64,000 nucleotides of DNA from Rebecca billardiae RCC1528 (Eukaryota; Haptophyta), in assembly GCA_965240325.2 (NCBI GenBank), contig OZ251231.1, forward strand, positions 1,488,001-1,552,000, in the 5' to 3' direction. The translations under genes were made by a program, and so were the position numbers. The notes beneath the pieces were generated by a model. That model searched no databases and was not told the origin of the DNA. It worked only from the letters and a program-made list of their open reading frames with translations. Every line of letters starts with the position of its first letter. Position 1 is the first letter of the stretch. Shown here one piece after another: positions 8,697 to 18,258 of this stretch.

Positions 8697-10577
8697 TCAC
8701 ACGCGTCGACTACTGCGCAGTGTCGCCTCTGACAGATTCCAATACCGCCGCCACTGCCGGCGACCGGCGCCCGCCATCACCTCGGTGCTGACAGTGTGCG
8801 AGCGCAGCCCGTGGGCACCCGCGTAGTGACGGGGCCCATCAGTGCCCAACTCCGCACCATCCGCGCCGGCCTCGGCCGCCTCGGCCGCCGGCCCGCCGCA
8901 CAGCAGCACGGGCTCTCCTGACGCAAGCTCGAGATTGCGCCGCAGGTGCGCGACCGAGCCAGCGGGCGCGCACGACGAGTGCGCTCGCACCCAGTCGAAG
9001 ATCTGCTCGCACCAGGCTTGCACGAGGCGCGTGCAGTCGGCTGGGAGCACCCCGGGCACGGCGGGCGCGAGCGGCTCGCAGCGCCCGCGACACGAGCCGT
9101 CCGCCGGACCGCCGGCCGGGCAGCGCTGCCGCAGCACAGCCGTCGGCGGGTCGGCCGAGTACCGGAGCGTGCACGCGGCGCTGTCCACGGAGAGCTGGGG
9201 CGCGACGGGGCCGCGCCACACCATCGGCCACTGCGACCGCGTCCACACGTCGGTGCAGTACGCCATCGGCCACAGCCGCTGCGTCTTCCAGAACGAGTAG
9301 ACAGTATAAACATTGACAGCGTGCACCAGCGGGGGCACCGCTGGAGTCCCCGCCGAAGTGCGCGCCGTGCGGCCCGGTGGTGGCGCGCCCTGCCGCAAAC
9401 GCGCGCGCAGCGCCTCGAGAGGCCCCGTGGGCAGGCCCAGCACCGCGCCAGGGAGGCCAATGAGCGGGGACAGGCGCATGTTCGGGTCGATGAGCAGCGT
9501 GCGCCCCGAGCTTCGCTCGATCCGAAAGTCGATCTGGCCGGCGCCCGTGAAGCCGAGCGCGCGCATCAGCGTGCCGAACACGCGCGCCGCCTCGGGCAGG
9601 TTGGCCGTGCGATACATCTGGCCCGCGCCTGTGTCGCCTGCGTATGCGAGAGAGACGTAGCCGAAGCCAGCGACCACCTCGCCGTCGACCACCGTGCCTA
9701 TCCACGACACCGTCACGCCCTCCACATACGCCTCCAGCAGCAGGCTCGCACGCGCCTTGGCCGCGCGCCGCACGGCCTCGCGCAGCTGCGGTGCCGTGCG
9801 GCAGATGCGCACGCCCCTGCCGATGCCATCGACCGAGGTCTTGGCGACGAGCGGCAGGCGCTGCGCGAGCTGCTCGAGCTCGGCCGTGCCCACGCGGGCC
9901 ACGGACGATGGCTTGAGCGTCGTCTGCCACGCCAACGGTAGCCCGAGCTGCGCCGCCAGCTGGAGTGTGCGCAGCTTGTCCGTGTGCCACCTCCAGTGCT
10001 CACGTACGCGCGGGAGCGAGCAGACAAGCGTGGCGAGCGCATGCTCCTGCGCATGCGTGCGCGTGCTCAGGGCCTCGAGCCGTTTGGCCAGTTGGACCAT
10101 CAGCAGCGTCGACGTGCGGTAGTCCGCCAGCACGATGGCCGGCGCCCACTCCACGATGGCCGCCTCGAGCGCGCTCACTTGCGGGAGACCGTGCCGTGGC
10201 GTGCGAGCGTACCGGATGGTGTTAGTCGACGACGAGGTGTTCCACAGGCCGTACCAGGGGCTATGCCGGCTCACCTGGTGCCAAGAGATCAGCACACCCA
10301 CCTCCCATCCCGCGCCGTGCAGGTCGGTCGCGTACTGCGGCAGTAGGCCCGGCCCGTTCGACGTCGACGTCAGGGCAACCACGAGCACGCGCGAGCCCCC
10401 GCCCAGCCGCGCGGCGTGGCACGCGTCGGCGCCGCGCTCGGGCGCGGTGCTGCCGGGCGCCGGTGAGGACGACAGCGTGCGTGCGCCTCCGCTAGCACCG
10501 CCGTGCGCCGCGCGGAAGAGGAGGAGGGCCGCGAGCAGGCAGTGATGGCGCCAGGAGCGCCGCACGACGACTGCCAT
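8697..10577 (-). CDS. Secreted or ER-luminal ATP-grasp domain protein of unknown substrate
   Basis: Single exon, 626 aa, starting at the ATG that gives a signal peptide (MAVVVRRSWRHHCLLAALLL, then AAHGGA). Residues about 62-190 look like a Rossmann-type pre-ATP-grasp domain. Residues about 200-380 carry ATP-grasp features: LPLVAKTSVDGIGRGVRI as the ATP-binding strand and loop, LLLEAYVEGVTVS as the adenine-contact strand, and GQIDFRIE..LLIDPNMRLS as the metal-binding acidic and Asn segment. Residues 380-626 are Cys-rich and unlike any family I recognise. ATP-grasp enzymes ligate a carboxylate to an amine or similar nucleophile through an acyl-phosphate. An ATP-grasp fold behind a signal peptide is uncommon, since most members are cytosolic. 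Repeat B copy 2 lies 43 bp upstream of the start codon. Substrate unknown. Confidence 0.7.
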   Translation of the reverse strand: MAVVVRRSWRHHCLLAALLLFRAAHGGASGGARTLSSSPAPGSTAPERGADACHAARLGGGSRVLVVALTSTSNGPGLLPQYATDLHGAGWEVGVLISWHQVSRHSPWYGLWNTSSSTNTIRYARTPRHGLPQVSALEAAIVEWAPAIVLADYRTSTLLMVQLAKRLEALSTRTHAQEHALATLVCSLPRVREHWRWHTDKLRTLQLAAQLGLPLAWQTTLKPSSVARVGTAELEQLAQRLPLVAKTSVDGIGRGVRICRTAPQLREAVRRAAKARASLLLEAYVEGVTVSWIGTVVDGEVVAGFGYVSLAYAGDTGAGQMYRTANLPEAARVFGTLMRALGFTGAGQIDFRIERSSGRTLLIDPNMRLSPLIGLPGAVLGLPTGPLEALRARLRQGAPPPGRTARTSAGTPAVPPLVHAVNVYTVYSFWKTQRLWPMAYCTDVWTRSQWPMVWRGPVAPQLSVDSAACTLRYSADPPTAVLRQRCPAGGPADGSCRGRCEPLAPAVPGVLPADCTRLVQAWCEQIFDWVRAHSSCAPAGSVAHLRRNLELASGEPVLLCGGPAAEAAEAGADGAELGTDGPRHYAGAHGLRSHTVSTEVMAGAGRRQWRRYWNLSEATLRSSRRV

Positions 10578-10619
10578 ACATACCGTACCATACCTCACTC
10601 CGCGATAAGTAAATTCCAG

Positions 10620-10684
10620 TGACCGCGTTCCGCGGTCCTTCCGTAGAACCAACGGGCCCGCGCGCGGTGCAACCTCCGTCGGCT
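10620..10684 (+). repeat. Dispersed repeat B, copy 2
   Basis: Core GACCGCGTTCCGCGGTC, then CTTCCGTAGAACCAAC and GGGCCCGCG..CCTCCGTCGG. It lies just upstream of the ATP-grasp start codon, so it may be in that gene's promoter or 5' untranslated region. Confidence 0.75.
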
Positions 10685-11239
10685 GCTGTCTCAGTCTCAC
10701 AGACATGGCGGGCCGAGGACTGTCGCCGCGGGCCGCGCGGGGAAGCGGCCCGGCCGAGGCCGGCGCGCGCGCGCAGGGCGAGAGGCGCCGCGCGGCGCGG
10801 GCCGGCGCGTGCGGGCGTGCGGGCGCACCTGCTTGAGGTGCTCGCGCTGCGCCCGATGCGCTCGACGACGGGCCGCTGGTCGCTCAGCCGGCGCGCCTCG
10901 TCACTCACTCGTGCCGGCAGAGCCGGAGAGCGCGCGCCATTGCTGCCCCGGCCTGCGCTGCGCACGGCCGCGCACCGATCGAGAGGCGAGACCGAGCGGA
11001 GCTCGGGGTGGAAGGCGAGGCGAACGGCGCGTCGCGCCTGCCGCCGCGCGTGCGTGCCTGCTCCGCACCGAGCGCCGCCGTGCTCGCCCGCCGCCTCCTC
11101 CGCCGCGTCGGCCTCGAAGCCACGGCGCGGCGGCCAGCCAGCGGCAGCGGCTGAGCCCGTGCGTGCTGGCCGCTGGCACCCGGCGCGGTCGCCTCGACGG
11201 CCGTCAACTCCACAGCTGGCTGGTCGAGCTGCTGCACGG

Positions 11240-11791
11240 GGCGTCGCGACGAGGGCGTCGCGCGCGCCCAGCGCGTCCGTCGCCGCGTCGCGCAGCGCGT
11301 CGAGCTCGGCGCCGCGCTTCGCCAGCTCGGCGCCCACAGCGCCTCCGCGCAGCGCCTCCGCGCGCACGTGCCGTCATGCACGGCCTCGGTGAGTGACGCC
11401 GCCCATCAATCACTGCGTGCGCGCGCAGCTGCTGGCGCTGCAGCTCGACGGCGGACTCGTCGCAGCTGGCGGCGAGGGTGCGCAACGCGTCGATGACCGA
11501 GGCCTGCAGCCCGGTGATCGCCGCGTCGATGCGCGCGGCGCATTCTCCGCGCAGCTCCTCGCGCCACGACGTGGCCGCGCTCGCGTGCAGCTGGGCGCCG
11601 CTGTGCGACCCGGAACCGGCGGCCCGCCGGCGGGCCTTCCACTGCTGCTGCTCGTCCTCAGGCTGCTGCACCTCCGCGCCGCCGTCGACCGAGTTGAGGA
11701 GGAGCTCGCGCTCGGCGTCGAGGAGCGAGCTCGCGTGCTCGAGCTCGCCCTTCAGCCGCGCTAGCTCCGGGCGCATCCGGCTCATCTGCCG
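11240..11791 (-). pseudogene. Coiled-coil protein gene, partial or decayed
   Basis: Two minus-strand blocks show heptad-like coiled coil: about 11791-11414 (ARLKGELEHASSLLDAERE and, later, a block ending ELQRQQLRAHA) and about 11356-11240 (GAELAKRGAELDALRDAATD). The first could end at a GTGATT donor (11413), but no good acceptor and no clear first or last exon could be placed. Downstream to 10750 further short coil-like pieces appear in different frames. It may be a real multi-exon gene or a degraded copy in repeat-rich DNA; no family recognised. Confidence 0.3.
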
Positions 11792-12141
11792 CTGCGTGCT
11801 CGCGGCGCGCTCCCGTCCTCATCAAGCGACGAGCTCGCGCGAGTGCTCCGGACTCGGCTCGCCCTTGCGCGCTCCTCCTCGAGCGGCGAACGCGCCCGCG
11901 GGCAGGTTGTTGCCCTCCGCCCCCGCCGCGATCACGCATGCTCTGCTAGCGCGGCGCGGCGCGCGCCGACTCGCGGCGGCGAGTGCCGGCTCTGGGCCGG
12001 TTGGTCCCGGACTCGGGCGATATCGACCAAGTTTTGTCGTAGTACTTTTGTTCCGTATGATGCGACGATATATACTGAGTCGTTCATATATTCGTTCACT
12101 ACCTGGCAGATCGAGTATACTGACAAATGCACGTCCACAGG

Positions 12142-12403
12142 CTCACGTCCGTCCGTAGATACGGAATTGGAGCGGGCGCGGCTATTTCGTCAATCGGGCA
12201 ATGATTCAATCGCGTGGCTTGCTAATGGATCGAGCAATGGGCCAATGTACCCCTGCTCGAAAAAGCGAAAACTCACCCTCCAACAGCCCTCAAAATATCG
12301 TTCCCGTCCCCTTTTCTTTGATCAAAAGATCTTTTTGACGACAACGTAGTGAGGGCCCCCGGCGGGGCTCCACGCTCCGCGCTCCGCCCTGCACCGCGGG
12401 ACA
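12142..12403 (+). repeat. Dispersed repeat A, copy 1
   Basis: About 260 bp sharing ordered blocks with 13799-14020 and 21323-21563: CTCACGTCC, a GCG..TTATTTC block, CTCGAAAAA..CGAAAACT, CCTCCAACAGCC, CCCCTTTTCTTTGATCAAAA, GATCTTTTTGA, then CGGGGCTCCACGCT and CCGCCCTGCACCGCGGG. Repeat B copy 3 starts 19 bp after its end. Confidence 0.8.
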
Positions 12404-12421
12404 TAATCAATTATGAATTAA

Positions 12422-12500
12422 TGACCGCGTTCCGCGGTCCTTTTCCGTAGAACGAACGTAGTTCAGGGCCCGCGGTGGCGGTGCACCCTCCGTCGCAGTC
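12422..12500 (+). repeat. Dispersed repeat B, copy 3
   Basis: Hairpin core GACCGCGTTCCGCGGTC, CTTTTCCGTAGAAC, CGTAGTTCAGGGCCCGCGG and CACCCTCCGTCG, directly following repeat A copy 1. Confidence 0.8.
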
Positions 12501-12626
12501 GTCTATTGACAGACCAGTTGCATATGCCCGTACAACTAGACTCCAGCGGCGCGCCGCCGCCCGCCGCGCCGGGCGGGCCCATTGCAGCCGCCGGCGCGGC
12601 GCCGATTGTGTACAGGCGGATGCGAC

Positions 12627-12920
12627 GAGGCGTGATCGACGCATGAGCGCGACTCCACGTGCACACCAGGCCACGCGGAGCTGACAGCCAGGGAGCACGG
12701 TGCGGGGCCGCGGATTCGTTCGGGCCGCTGCTGCTGACCGCTGTCCCCGGGGTCACCCCCCGCGCCGGCAGCGCCCGGGATGATGCACTGGTCCGAGTAG
12801 GGTTCGACCAGCGCCTGCGCGACGGCCGACAGGCGGGCGCGAGGCGTGATCGACGCATGAGCGCAACTCTACGTGCACGCCAGGCCACGCGGAGCTGACA
12901 GCCCGAGGGAGCACGGTGCC
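12627..12920 (+). repeat. Direct repeat pair, about 78 bp, offset 214 bp
   Basis: 12627-12704 and 12841-12920 share GAGGCGTGATCGACGCATGA, then ACGTGCAC.CCAGGCCACG and CGGAGCTGACAGCC, then GGGAGCACGGTG with few differences. Looks like an old local duplication. Confidence 0.7.
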
Positions 12921-13798
12921 GAGGTGCGAGGGCACCGGTGATCCGGTTCGCGCACTCGCCGCGCGTGCACGGGCAGCTGACACACCTCGATCAGGCTCGG
13001 CACGCGTTGCAGAGGCACGGCCAGCTCTGGGGACGTCACGCACCACCGTCGCCCGCGCAGCTCGTCCTCCTCGTAGAGTACCGTTCAGTTCCGAGGCGTA
13101 GCCCTCGCTCAGAGTCGACCGACGATGGACTCGGATCGTCGGCGCGCCTGCTCTCTCTCAATCAAGAAGAGTTCTGGGAGACCCCGGAAAGGCATGGCAA
13201 GGGCGGCGCGTGGTGAAGTCGAAGGCTCAGAGATCGATCAGTCCGGCATCAGGCGCCGCTGCCCCCGAGCTTGCGAGAGCCCGAACACAGGGCGGCGGCT
13301 GCGGCGCCGGCTCGCGGACGCGCCGGGGCCGCGCAAGGCCGCGCCGAGGCATCGACAGGGCGGCAGGGGCGGCGGGGGCGCGCGGAGTGAGCGGGGGCAC
13401 GACGAACGCGATGTCGACGGCAGTCGGGACCCGCCGCAGCCGCGCGCTCCAGGCGCCATTCGCCGCGCGCACCTGCCCATCGCCGTCCTCACCCGTCGCG
13501 GTCGCTCGTGAGCCTCGTGCCCGTGGCTCGCCTCCAAACGCGGGCCGCCTCTGGTGGGCCGCCGCCCGGGGCCACGCGCGCGCCCAACCAAGTCCGTTCG
13601 CGTCAGATAGTATTGAGATATACGCCGAGCTTGGGCCCTCTGCTACTGACCCTTGCCTTGTCGGCTCCTGATACAGATAGGGCGCGATTGAATAGTTGAT
13701 CAACTGATTCAAGGGACGTACATTGTCACATCGGTTCGCGGCAATCTCACTATCAAACTAAATCGCTCGTAACGAACCGTTACGTTAAAGTCACGGCC

Positions 13799-14020
13799 GC
13801 TCACGTCCCGTCCATCGATTGAATAGGGGAATGTCGTGGACGCGGTTATTTCTCCGTAATGCATGTGTAGAGAGGGTCTCAAAAATCGAAACTCGGTCAC
13901 CGCCAGCCCTAAAAATCGCCCCCCGTCCCTTTTTTCTTGATCAAAGATCTTTTTGAAACGTGGTTAGGGCCCACGGAGCGGGCTCCACGCTGCGCGTTCC
14001 GCCCTGCACCGCGGGCCATA
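13799..14020 (+). repeat. Dispersed repeat A, copy 2 (most diverged)
   Basis: Shares CTCACGTCCCGTCCATCGA, the GGTTATTTC block, CAAAAATCGAAACT, CTTGATCAAAGATCTTTTTG and GCGGGCTCCACGCTGCGCG, CCGCCCTGCACCGCGGG with the other two copies. Confidence 0.75.
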
Positions 14021-14082
14021 ATCATGATGTACTATATATACATACCGTACGGTATTTGCCAATATACGCTATGCGGGGAGTC

Positions 14083-14100
14083 GGGGGGGGGGGGGGGGGG
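14083..14100 (+). repeat. 18-base G run
   Basis: Uninterrupted G tract just downstream of repeat A copy 2; prone to slippage and to quadruplex formation, and its exact length in an assembly is uncertain. Confidence 0.8.
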
Positions 14101-14298
14101 TCTGGAGCATCAGGACTCACTACTACTCAGGGTCCTGTCCGAGCGGGCGAGGTACTGCCGACGAAAGTGTGCCCTAAGTGGCTAGTCCGTGCGTAATGAT
14201 GCATCGGATGCCTGATGATTCAGATGAATCTGATGAAGCGAAGTAGTATCATTATGGTCTTACGGCGTGCACAGGTAAGCTACGTCAGCAGCAGCGCA

Positions 14299-15150
14299 TC
14301 AGCTCTCGATGACGAGGTCGACGCCGCTGCTCTCGGCGATGAAGTCGCGCCACGCCGCGAGGTCTGCGAGCGAGCATACAGTCGAGAGCGGGATGACGCA
14401 CTCGAGGGGCATCAGCGCCGCAGACGGCGAGAAGAGCGTGACGGGGTACGACGCCGACCATGCCGTCGCTCGGCGCGCCTGGTGGTGCAGCACGGTCCAG
14501 AAGATGGCGACGATGTACGAGTGCGCGACGTCGCGGTGGGTGACCACGCCGCACATGGCCGCCACGATGCAGCTCAGCACAAACCACAGGGCCACGTCGC
14601 GCGACAGCTTGCCCTCGAGGTCCTGGCGCTCGTCGACGCGCTCGGCCGCGTGGTTGACGCCGACTCGTAGCCAGCCCACGCCCGCGCCACCGGCCGCGCT
14701 CGCCGCCTCGCGGCGGAACTTGGCGTACGTGAAGCTCTGCACCACGTCGGATGCGTCGAACGCGTCGAGCAGCAGGTGGGTCCACCACAGCAGCCCGGCG
14801 AGCTGGCTGAGGTTGACCAGCAGCTCTCGCCCCGAGATGCGCTCGGAGCCGACGATTGCGATGAGCGGCTCCAGGAGGGCTGATCCGAGGTACGCCATGA
14901 AAACCTCCTTCGTCAAGAGCACCTCGTGGAGCGCGGGCATCGAGAGCGTGCGCGGGAGGCGCGTTGCGAGCGCCTTGCGGCAGGCTGCGACGCCGCGCAC
15001 GTGCACGCCGACGAGGCACGCGAGGAAGAGGATGATGCCTATGACTTCAAGCGTCGTGAGGTCCGGCAGGACCTCGCGCTCCCACCACGGGCACACGGCG
15101 ACCGCGGCGGCCGCGACGCGGCCGTGCGTCTTCATCTTGCCGCCAAACAT
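14299..15150 (-). CDS. Multipass membrane protein of unknown function, 283 aa
   Basis: Single exon starting MFGGKMKTHGRV. Hydrophobic segments near residues 33-55 (VIGIILFLACLVGVHV), 87-105, 117-130, 185-203 (LWFVLSCIVAAMCGVV) and 212-225 suggest four or five membrane spans, with a soluble charged loop around 145-180. I recognise no family and see no catalytic motif. Its start faces the start of the kinesin-like gene across 124 bp, so the two probably share a promoter. Codon use (GC-ending) resembles the neighbouring real genes, which supports it being coding. Confidence 0.6.
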   Translation of the reverse strand: MFGGKMKTHGRVAAAAVAVCPWWEREVLPDLTTLEVIGIILFLACLVGVHVRGVAACRKALATRLPRTLSMPALHEVLLTKEVFMAYLGSALLEPLIAIVGSERISGRELLVNLSQLAGLLWWTHLLLDAFDASDVVQSFTYAKFRREAASAAGGAGVGWLRVGVNHAAERVDERQDLEGKLSRDVALWFVLSCIVAAMCGVVTHRDVAHSYIVAIFWTVLHHQARRATAWSASYPVTLFSPSAALMPLECVIPLSTVCSLADLAAWRDFIAESSGVDLVIES

Positions 15151-15274
15151 GATTGATGGATGTTCAAATTGCGACTGCTGGATACCGCCGCAAGTCCGGG
15201 TGGCGAGTATTTCGGTTCGTCAGCTCCTGACGAGATCTTGCCGCCGCCGGGTTCCATTCTCATCTGGCGTGGCG
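15151..15274. promoter_or_regulatory. Divergent promoter, membrane protein / kinesin-like gene
   Basis: 124 bp separate the two opposite-facing start codons. No TATA box or other recognised element seen. Shared use is inferred from spacing. Confidence 0.4.
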
Positions 15275-17860
15275 ATGGCGCCGCCGCCGGCCTCCACGTC
15301 GACGCAATTGCGATGGCTTGTGGGCGCTCGGCTGCGGCTGCCGGCGCAGGGCGCGGAGCCCGATGCCGTGGTGGGCGTGAGCGCAGAGCGACTCGTGCAC
15401 GTCCAGACCATCCTCCGCCCGCGCACCTTTGAGCTCGACCACGTCTTCACGTCGGCCGACCGCTCGGCGGACATCTTTGCCGCGCTCGGCCAGCCGGTCG
15501 TGCGGGCGGTGCTCGGCGGGGAGGACGGCGCCGTGCTGTCGTACGGCCAGGCGGGCACGGGCAAGACGAACACGATGCTCGGCGACGACGGCATCGTGCC
15601 GCTCGCCTGCGAGGCCCTCATGTCTCACGAGCCCTCGCGCGCGCTCGAGCTCTCGTTCCTCGAGGTTCGCGCCGAGGACGTGCGCGACCTGATGTGCGCG
15701 GCGGCGGCGAAGGCGACGGCGGCGACGGACGCCGCGGCGAGCGCGTTCGCGCGCGCGCCGCTCGCCGCGGTGCGCCTCGTCGACGGGCGCGACGGCGAGC
15801 TCGTCCCCGACGGCCTCACGCTGATGGCGTGCTCGACCGCTGCGGACGTGCGGCGGTTTGTGCTTGCCGCGCAGGCGCGCCGGCAGCTGGGCAGCCACGT
15901 GCTCATCTTCGTGCGCAGGGCCGCGAGCGCGCGCGAGCTCGGCGCGACGGCCTCGCAGCCCGGCGCGGGCCGCTCCGCCACCAGCGCCCGCAGTGCCTTC
16001 CCCGCCCGGCGTCCGACGCTCGTGCTGGCCGACCTGGCCGGCGCGCCGCCGCCGCGCTCGACGACCGCATCGGCCAAGCTGACCGCGCCCTCGCTGTCGG
16101 CGCTGGCGGCGATGATCTCGCGGCTGGCGCAGGTGAGCGACCTGCGGCACCCGCGCCGCCGCGCGCGCGCCATCGACGGCGCGCGGATGGACGCGAGCAC
16201 GCCCGTGCTCCTCCGGCTGCTGCGGCGCGTGCTGCACGGCCGCATGCGCGCCGCGCTGCTCACTACTCTGAGCAGCTACCGCGCCGACCTCGCCGAGACG
16301 CTTCGCACGCTGCGCATCGCGGCGGCGGCGCGGCAGGTCGACGCGAGGGCGATCGCCGCGGCGATCGAGCGCGGCGGGCTCGGCGTGCCCTCCGTGCTGT
16401 CGATGGCCGACGTCCACGTCGACGACATCATCGGCGCGGGCGCGCACGGAGCGGCCGCCGCGGCGCGCGGGCCCGCAGCGCCGGCTGCTGCTGGCCTGAC
16501 GGCGGCGCGCGCCGCCCCAGCCGCGCCGGCGGCGAGGCATGCGGCGCACGCCGACGGGGCTGATGCCAATGGCACCGGCGACGGCTCGACGGGCCGCGAC
16601 CTCGCCCCGCCGCCCGGCCGTGCGAACGGCCGCTCCGGCCGGCACTCGGGCTCGAACGGCGGCAGCGCGCGCGCCGACTCCCTGCCGGGCGGCGGCAGCG
16701 GCTCCGGCGCCGCTGACGTCCCCCGCCGAGCCAGAAGGAGCGGCAGCCTCTCCCCGGGGGGCGACTCGCCCGTGCTCAAGCGGCTGAACTCGCTCAAGCG
16801 CACGCCGTCGGGCTCGGGCCTGGCCTCCGTCGGCCCGCCGCCCGGCGGGATCGCTCTGATCCGCACGGGCTCGGGGCTCGGGCTCGCGGCGGCCGCCCAC
16901 GGCCTGCACGTGCAGACGCGCGAGCAGCAGGCCGCCCACGCGGCGCGCGCCGAGTCGCGCGCGCGCGACGGCGCGGACGAGGCGCCGTCGGAGCAGGGCG
17001 CGGCGGCCGCGGCGGCCGCAGCCGCGCAACCGCCCGTGCTCGCCGACGCGGCCGTGCAGCTGTGCGCCGCGCAGCAGGAGCTGCTCCGCGCGCTCACCCA
17101 GCGCCGCGCGGAGCTGGAGTCGAGCCTGGCGCAACACGACGCGCGCGCGGCCGCGCTCGCGCGCGTGCGGGCGCAGATGGGCGCGTGCGAAACGGCCGCG
17201 CGGCAGGCCGTCGCCGCGCGGGCTGGCGGCGCGGTTGAAGCCGCTCGCAATGGCGCGGCCGGGTCGGCCGGCAGCCCAGCGGCGTCGCCTGCCGTCGCGC
17301 GCGCCGGCGGGAGCCCGCCGGATGCGCGCTCGCACGCAAGCCCTCGGATGGGTTCGCGCGGTCGACTTGCCCTCGCGGCGGCCACGGAGCGCATCATGCA
17401 CGGCGAGGTGCTGAGGGGCCCGAGCGCGCACTGCGAGGGGTTCCTGGTGAAGCAGGGCGGGGTGTTCCCCACGTGGCGCCGGCGGTACGTCCGGCTCGAG
17501 GGGCAGATGCTCAGCTACTCGCTCTCTCCGCACTCTCTGCAGCCGGTGCGCGCGCTGCGCATCGGCCCGGGCTCGGCGGTGCACGACGTGGCTGCCGACC
17601 CTGGCGGCTTCCGCGTCGCGCCGTCGGGCGTGACCGACCGCGTGTACTACTTCCGCGCGGCGTCGGTGGAGGGCAAGCAGCTCTGGATGGACGCGCTGCG
17701 GGCATCGGCGGGCGCGACGGAGATGCCGACGACGCACCTGTCCGCCACCCACGCAGAGGCCGCGTGCACGCCGTCGACGACGACGCCGGCTGCCACATCT
17801 GCGATCGCAGACGAGTCGCCCGGCGGCGCAAGCAGCATGCCGGCGCCGTCCTCGGCTTGA
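15275..17860 (+). CDS. Kinesin-like protein with degenerate motor and C-terminal PH domain
   Basis: Single exon, 861 aa. Residues about 12-345 follow the kinesin motor plan: RWLVGARLRLP (beta 1), FELDHVF, P-loop GQAGTGKTNTM at 91-101 (canonical GQTGSGKT.TM), a shortened tip, LADLAG near 255, and a helix STPVLLRLLRRVLHG in the place of SKLT..L.DSLGG. The switch I SSRSH motif is replaced by RRQLGSHVLI, and switch II DLAGSE lacks the Ser-Glu. Microtubule-stimulated ATP hydrolysis is therefore doubtful. Residues 345-640 are Ala, Gly and Ser rich. A short coiled coil (about 610-660) precedes a PH domain at 720-811 (CEGFLVKQGG, WRRRYVRLEG, ending KQLWMDALRA). A C-terminal PH domain recalls KIF1-type cargo-binding kinesins. 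Likely a membrane-linked, non-motile or weakly motile kinesin relative; that role is inference. Confidence 0.75.
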   Translation: MAPPPASTSTQLRWLVGARLRLPAQGAEPDAVVGVSAERLVHVQTILRPRTFELDHVFTSADRSADIFAALGQPVVRAVLGGEDGAVLSYGQAGTGKTNTMLGDDGIVPLACEALMSHEPSRALELSFLEVRAEDVRDLMCAAAAKATAATDAAASAFARAPLAAVRLVDGRDGELVPDGLTLMACSTAADVRRFVLAAQARRQLGSHVLIFVRRAASARELGATASQPGAGRSATSARSAFPARRPTLVLADLAGAPPPRSTTASAKLTAPSLSALAAMISRLAQVSDLRHPRRRARAIDGARMDASTPVLLRLLRRVLHGRMRAALLTTLSSYRADLAETLRTLRIAAAARQVDARAIAAAIERGGLGVPSVLSMADVHVDDIIGAGAHGAAAAARGPAAPAAAGLTAARAAPAAPAARHAAHADGADANGTGDGSTGRDLAPPPGRANGRSGRHSGSNGGSARADSLPGGGSGSGAADVPRRARRSGSLSPGGDSPVLKRLNSLKRTPSGSGLASVGPPPGGIALIRTGSGLGLAAAAHGLHVQTREQQAAHAARAESRARDGADEAPSEQGAAAAAAAAAQPPVLADAAVQLCAAQQELLRALTQRRAELESSLAQHDARAAALARVRAQMGACETAARQAVAARAGGAVEAARNGAAGSAGSPAASPAVARAGGSPPDARSHASPRMGSRGRLALAAATERIMHGEVLRGPSAHCEGFLVKQGGVFPTWRRRYVRLEGQMLSYSLSPHSLQPVRALRIGPGSAVHDVAADPGGFRVAPSGVTDRVYYFRAASVEGKQLWMDALRASAGATEMPTTHLSATHAEAACTPSTTTPAATSAIADESPGGASSMPAPSSA

Positions 17861-18258
17861 TGATGCCCGCCGGCTGGCCGGCTCGGGCTCGAGGACGCGT
17901 TTCATAGGCTTTTGATGGCGTTGCCAGATGTCGGCGTCACTCTGCACCCCGCGGGAATTCAGAGTAGTTCGTTTCTCCCACGGGGGAAAATATATTAACG
18001 ACGTGGTATGCAACGGGCAGGCGTCAGAGTCAGCAAGCTGTAGCAGCAGATCGAGCAGCAGAGACAAACACCAGGATCAGCGCTCCTCGCCGTCGTCCCC
18101 CCCCCCCCCCCTCGTAGTCGCCCATCACTCCATCGCCGAGCGAAAGCTCGACGCACCGTCTGGCGTTGAAATCTTCAAAACGCACGCGCACATTTTTTTT
18201 TTCCAGGACCGACCGGTCGCATGCACCTCCTTGCACACCTCCGGTGCCGCCCGCGCGA
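17861..18258. other. Intergenic stretch with 15-base C run
   Basis: Lies between two plus-strand genes. Contains an uninterrupted C run at 18097-18111 and a short T run near 18191. It should hold the kinesin-like 3' end and the promoter of the next gene; no other feature seen. Confidence 0.5.

Larger units (their letters stand above)
11792..14298. other. Repeat-rich stretch without a supported gene
   Basis: Holds two copies of dispersed repeat A, one copy of repeat B, a 78-bp direct repeat pair and an 18-base G run. Short open frames are present but none shows a domain, a plausible start and family resemblance together. Confidence 0.5.

Noticed and set aside
13227-13712. 161-codon minus-strand frame
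   Set aside because: Low complexity, no domain, and situated among repeats.
15260-18067. Minus-strand 935-codon open frame
   Set aside because: Antisense of the kinesin-like gene; low-complexity Arg/Ala sequence.
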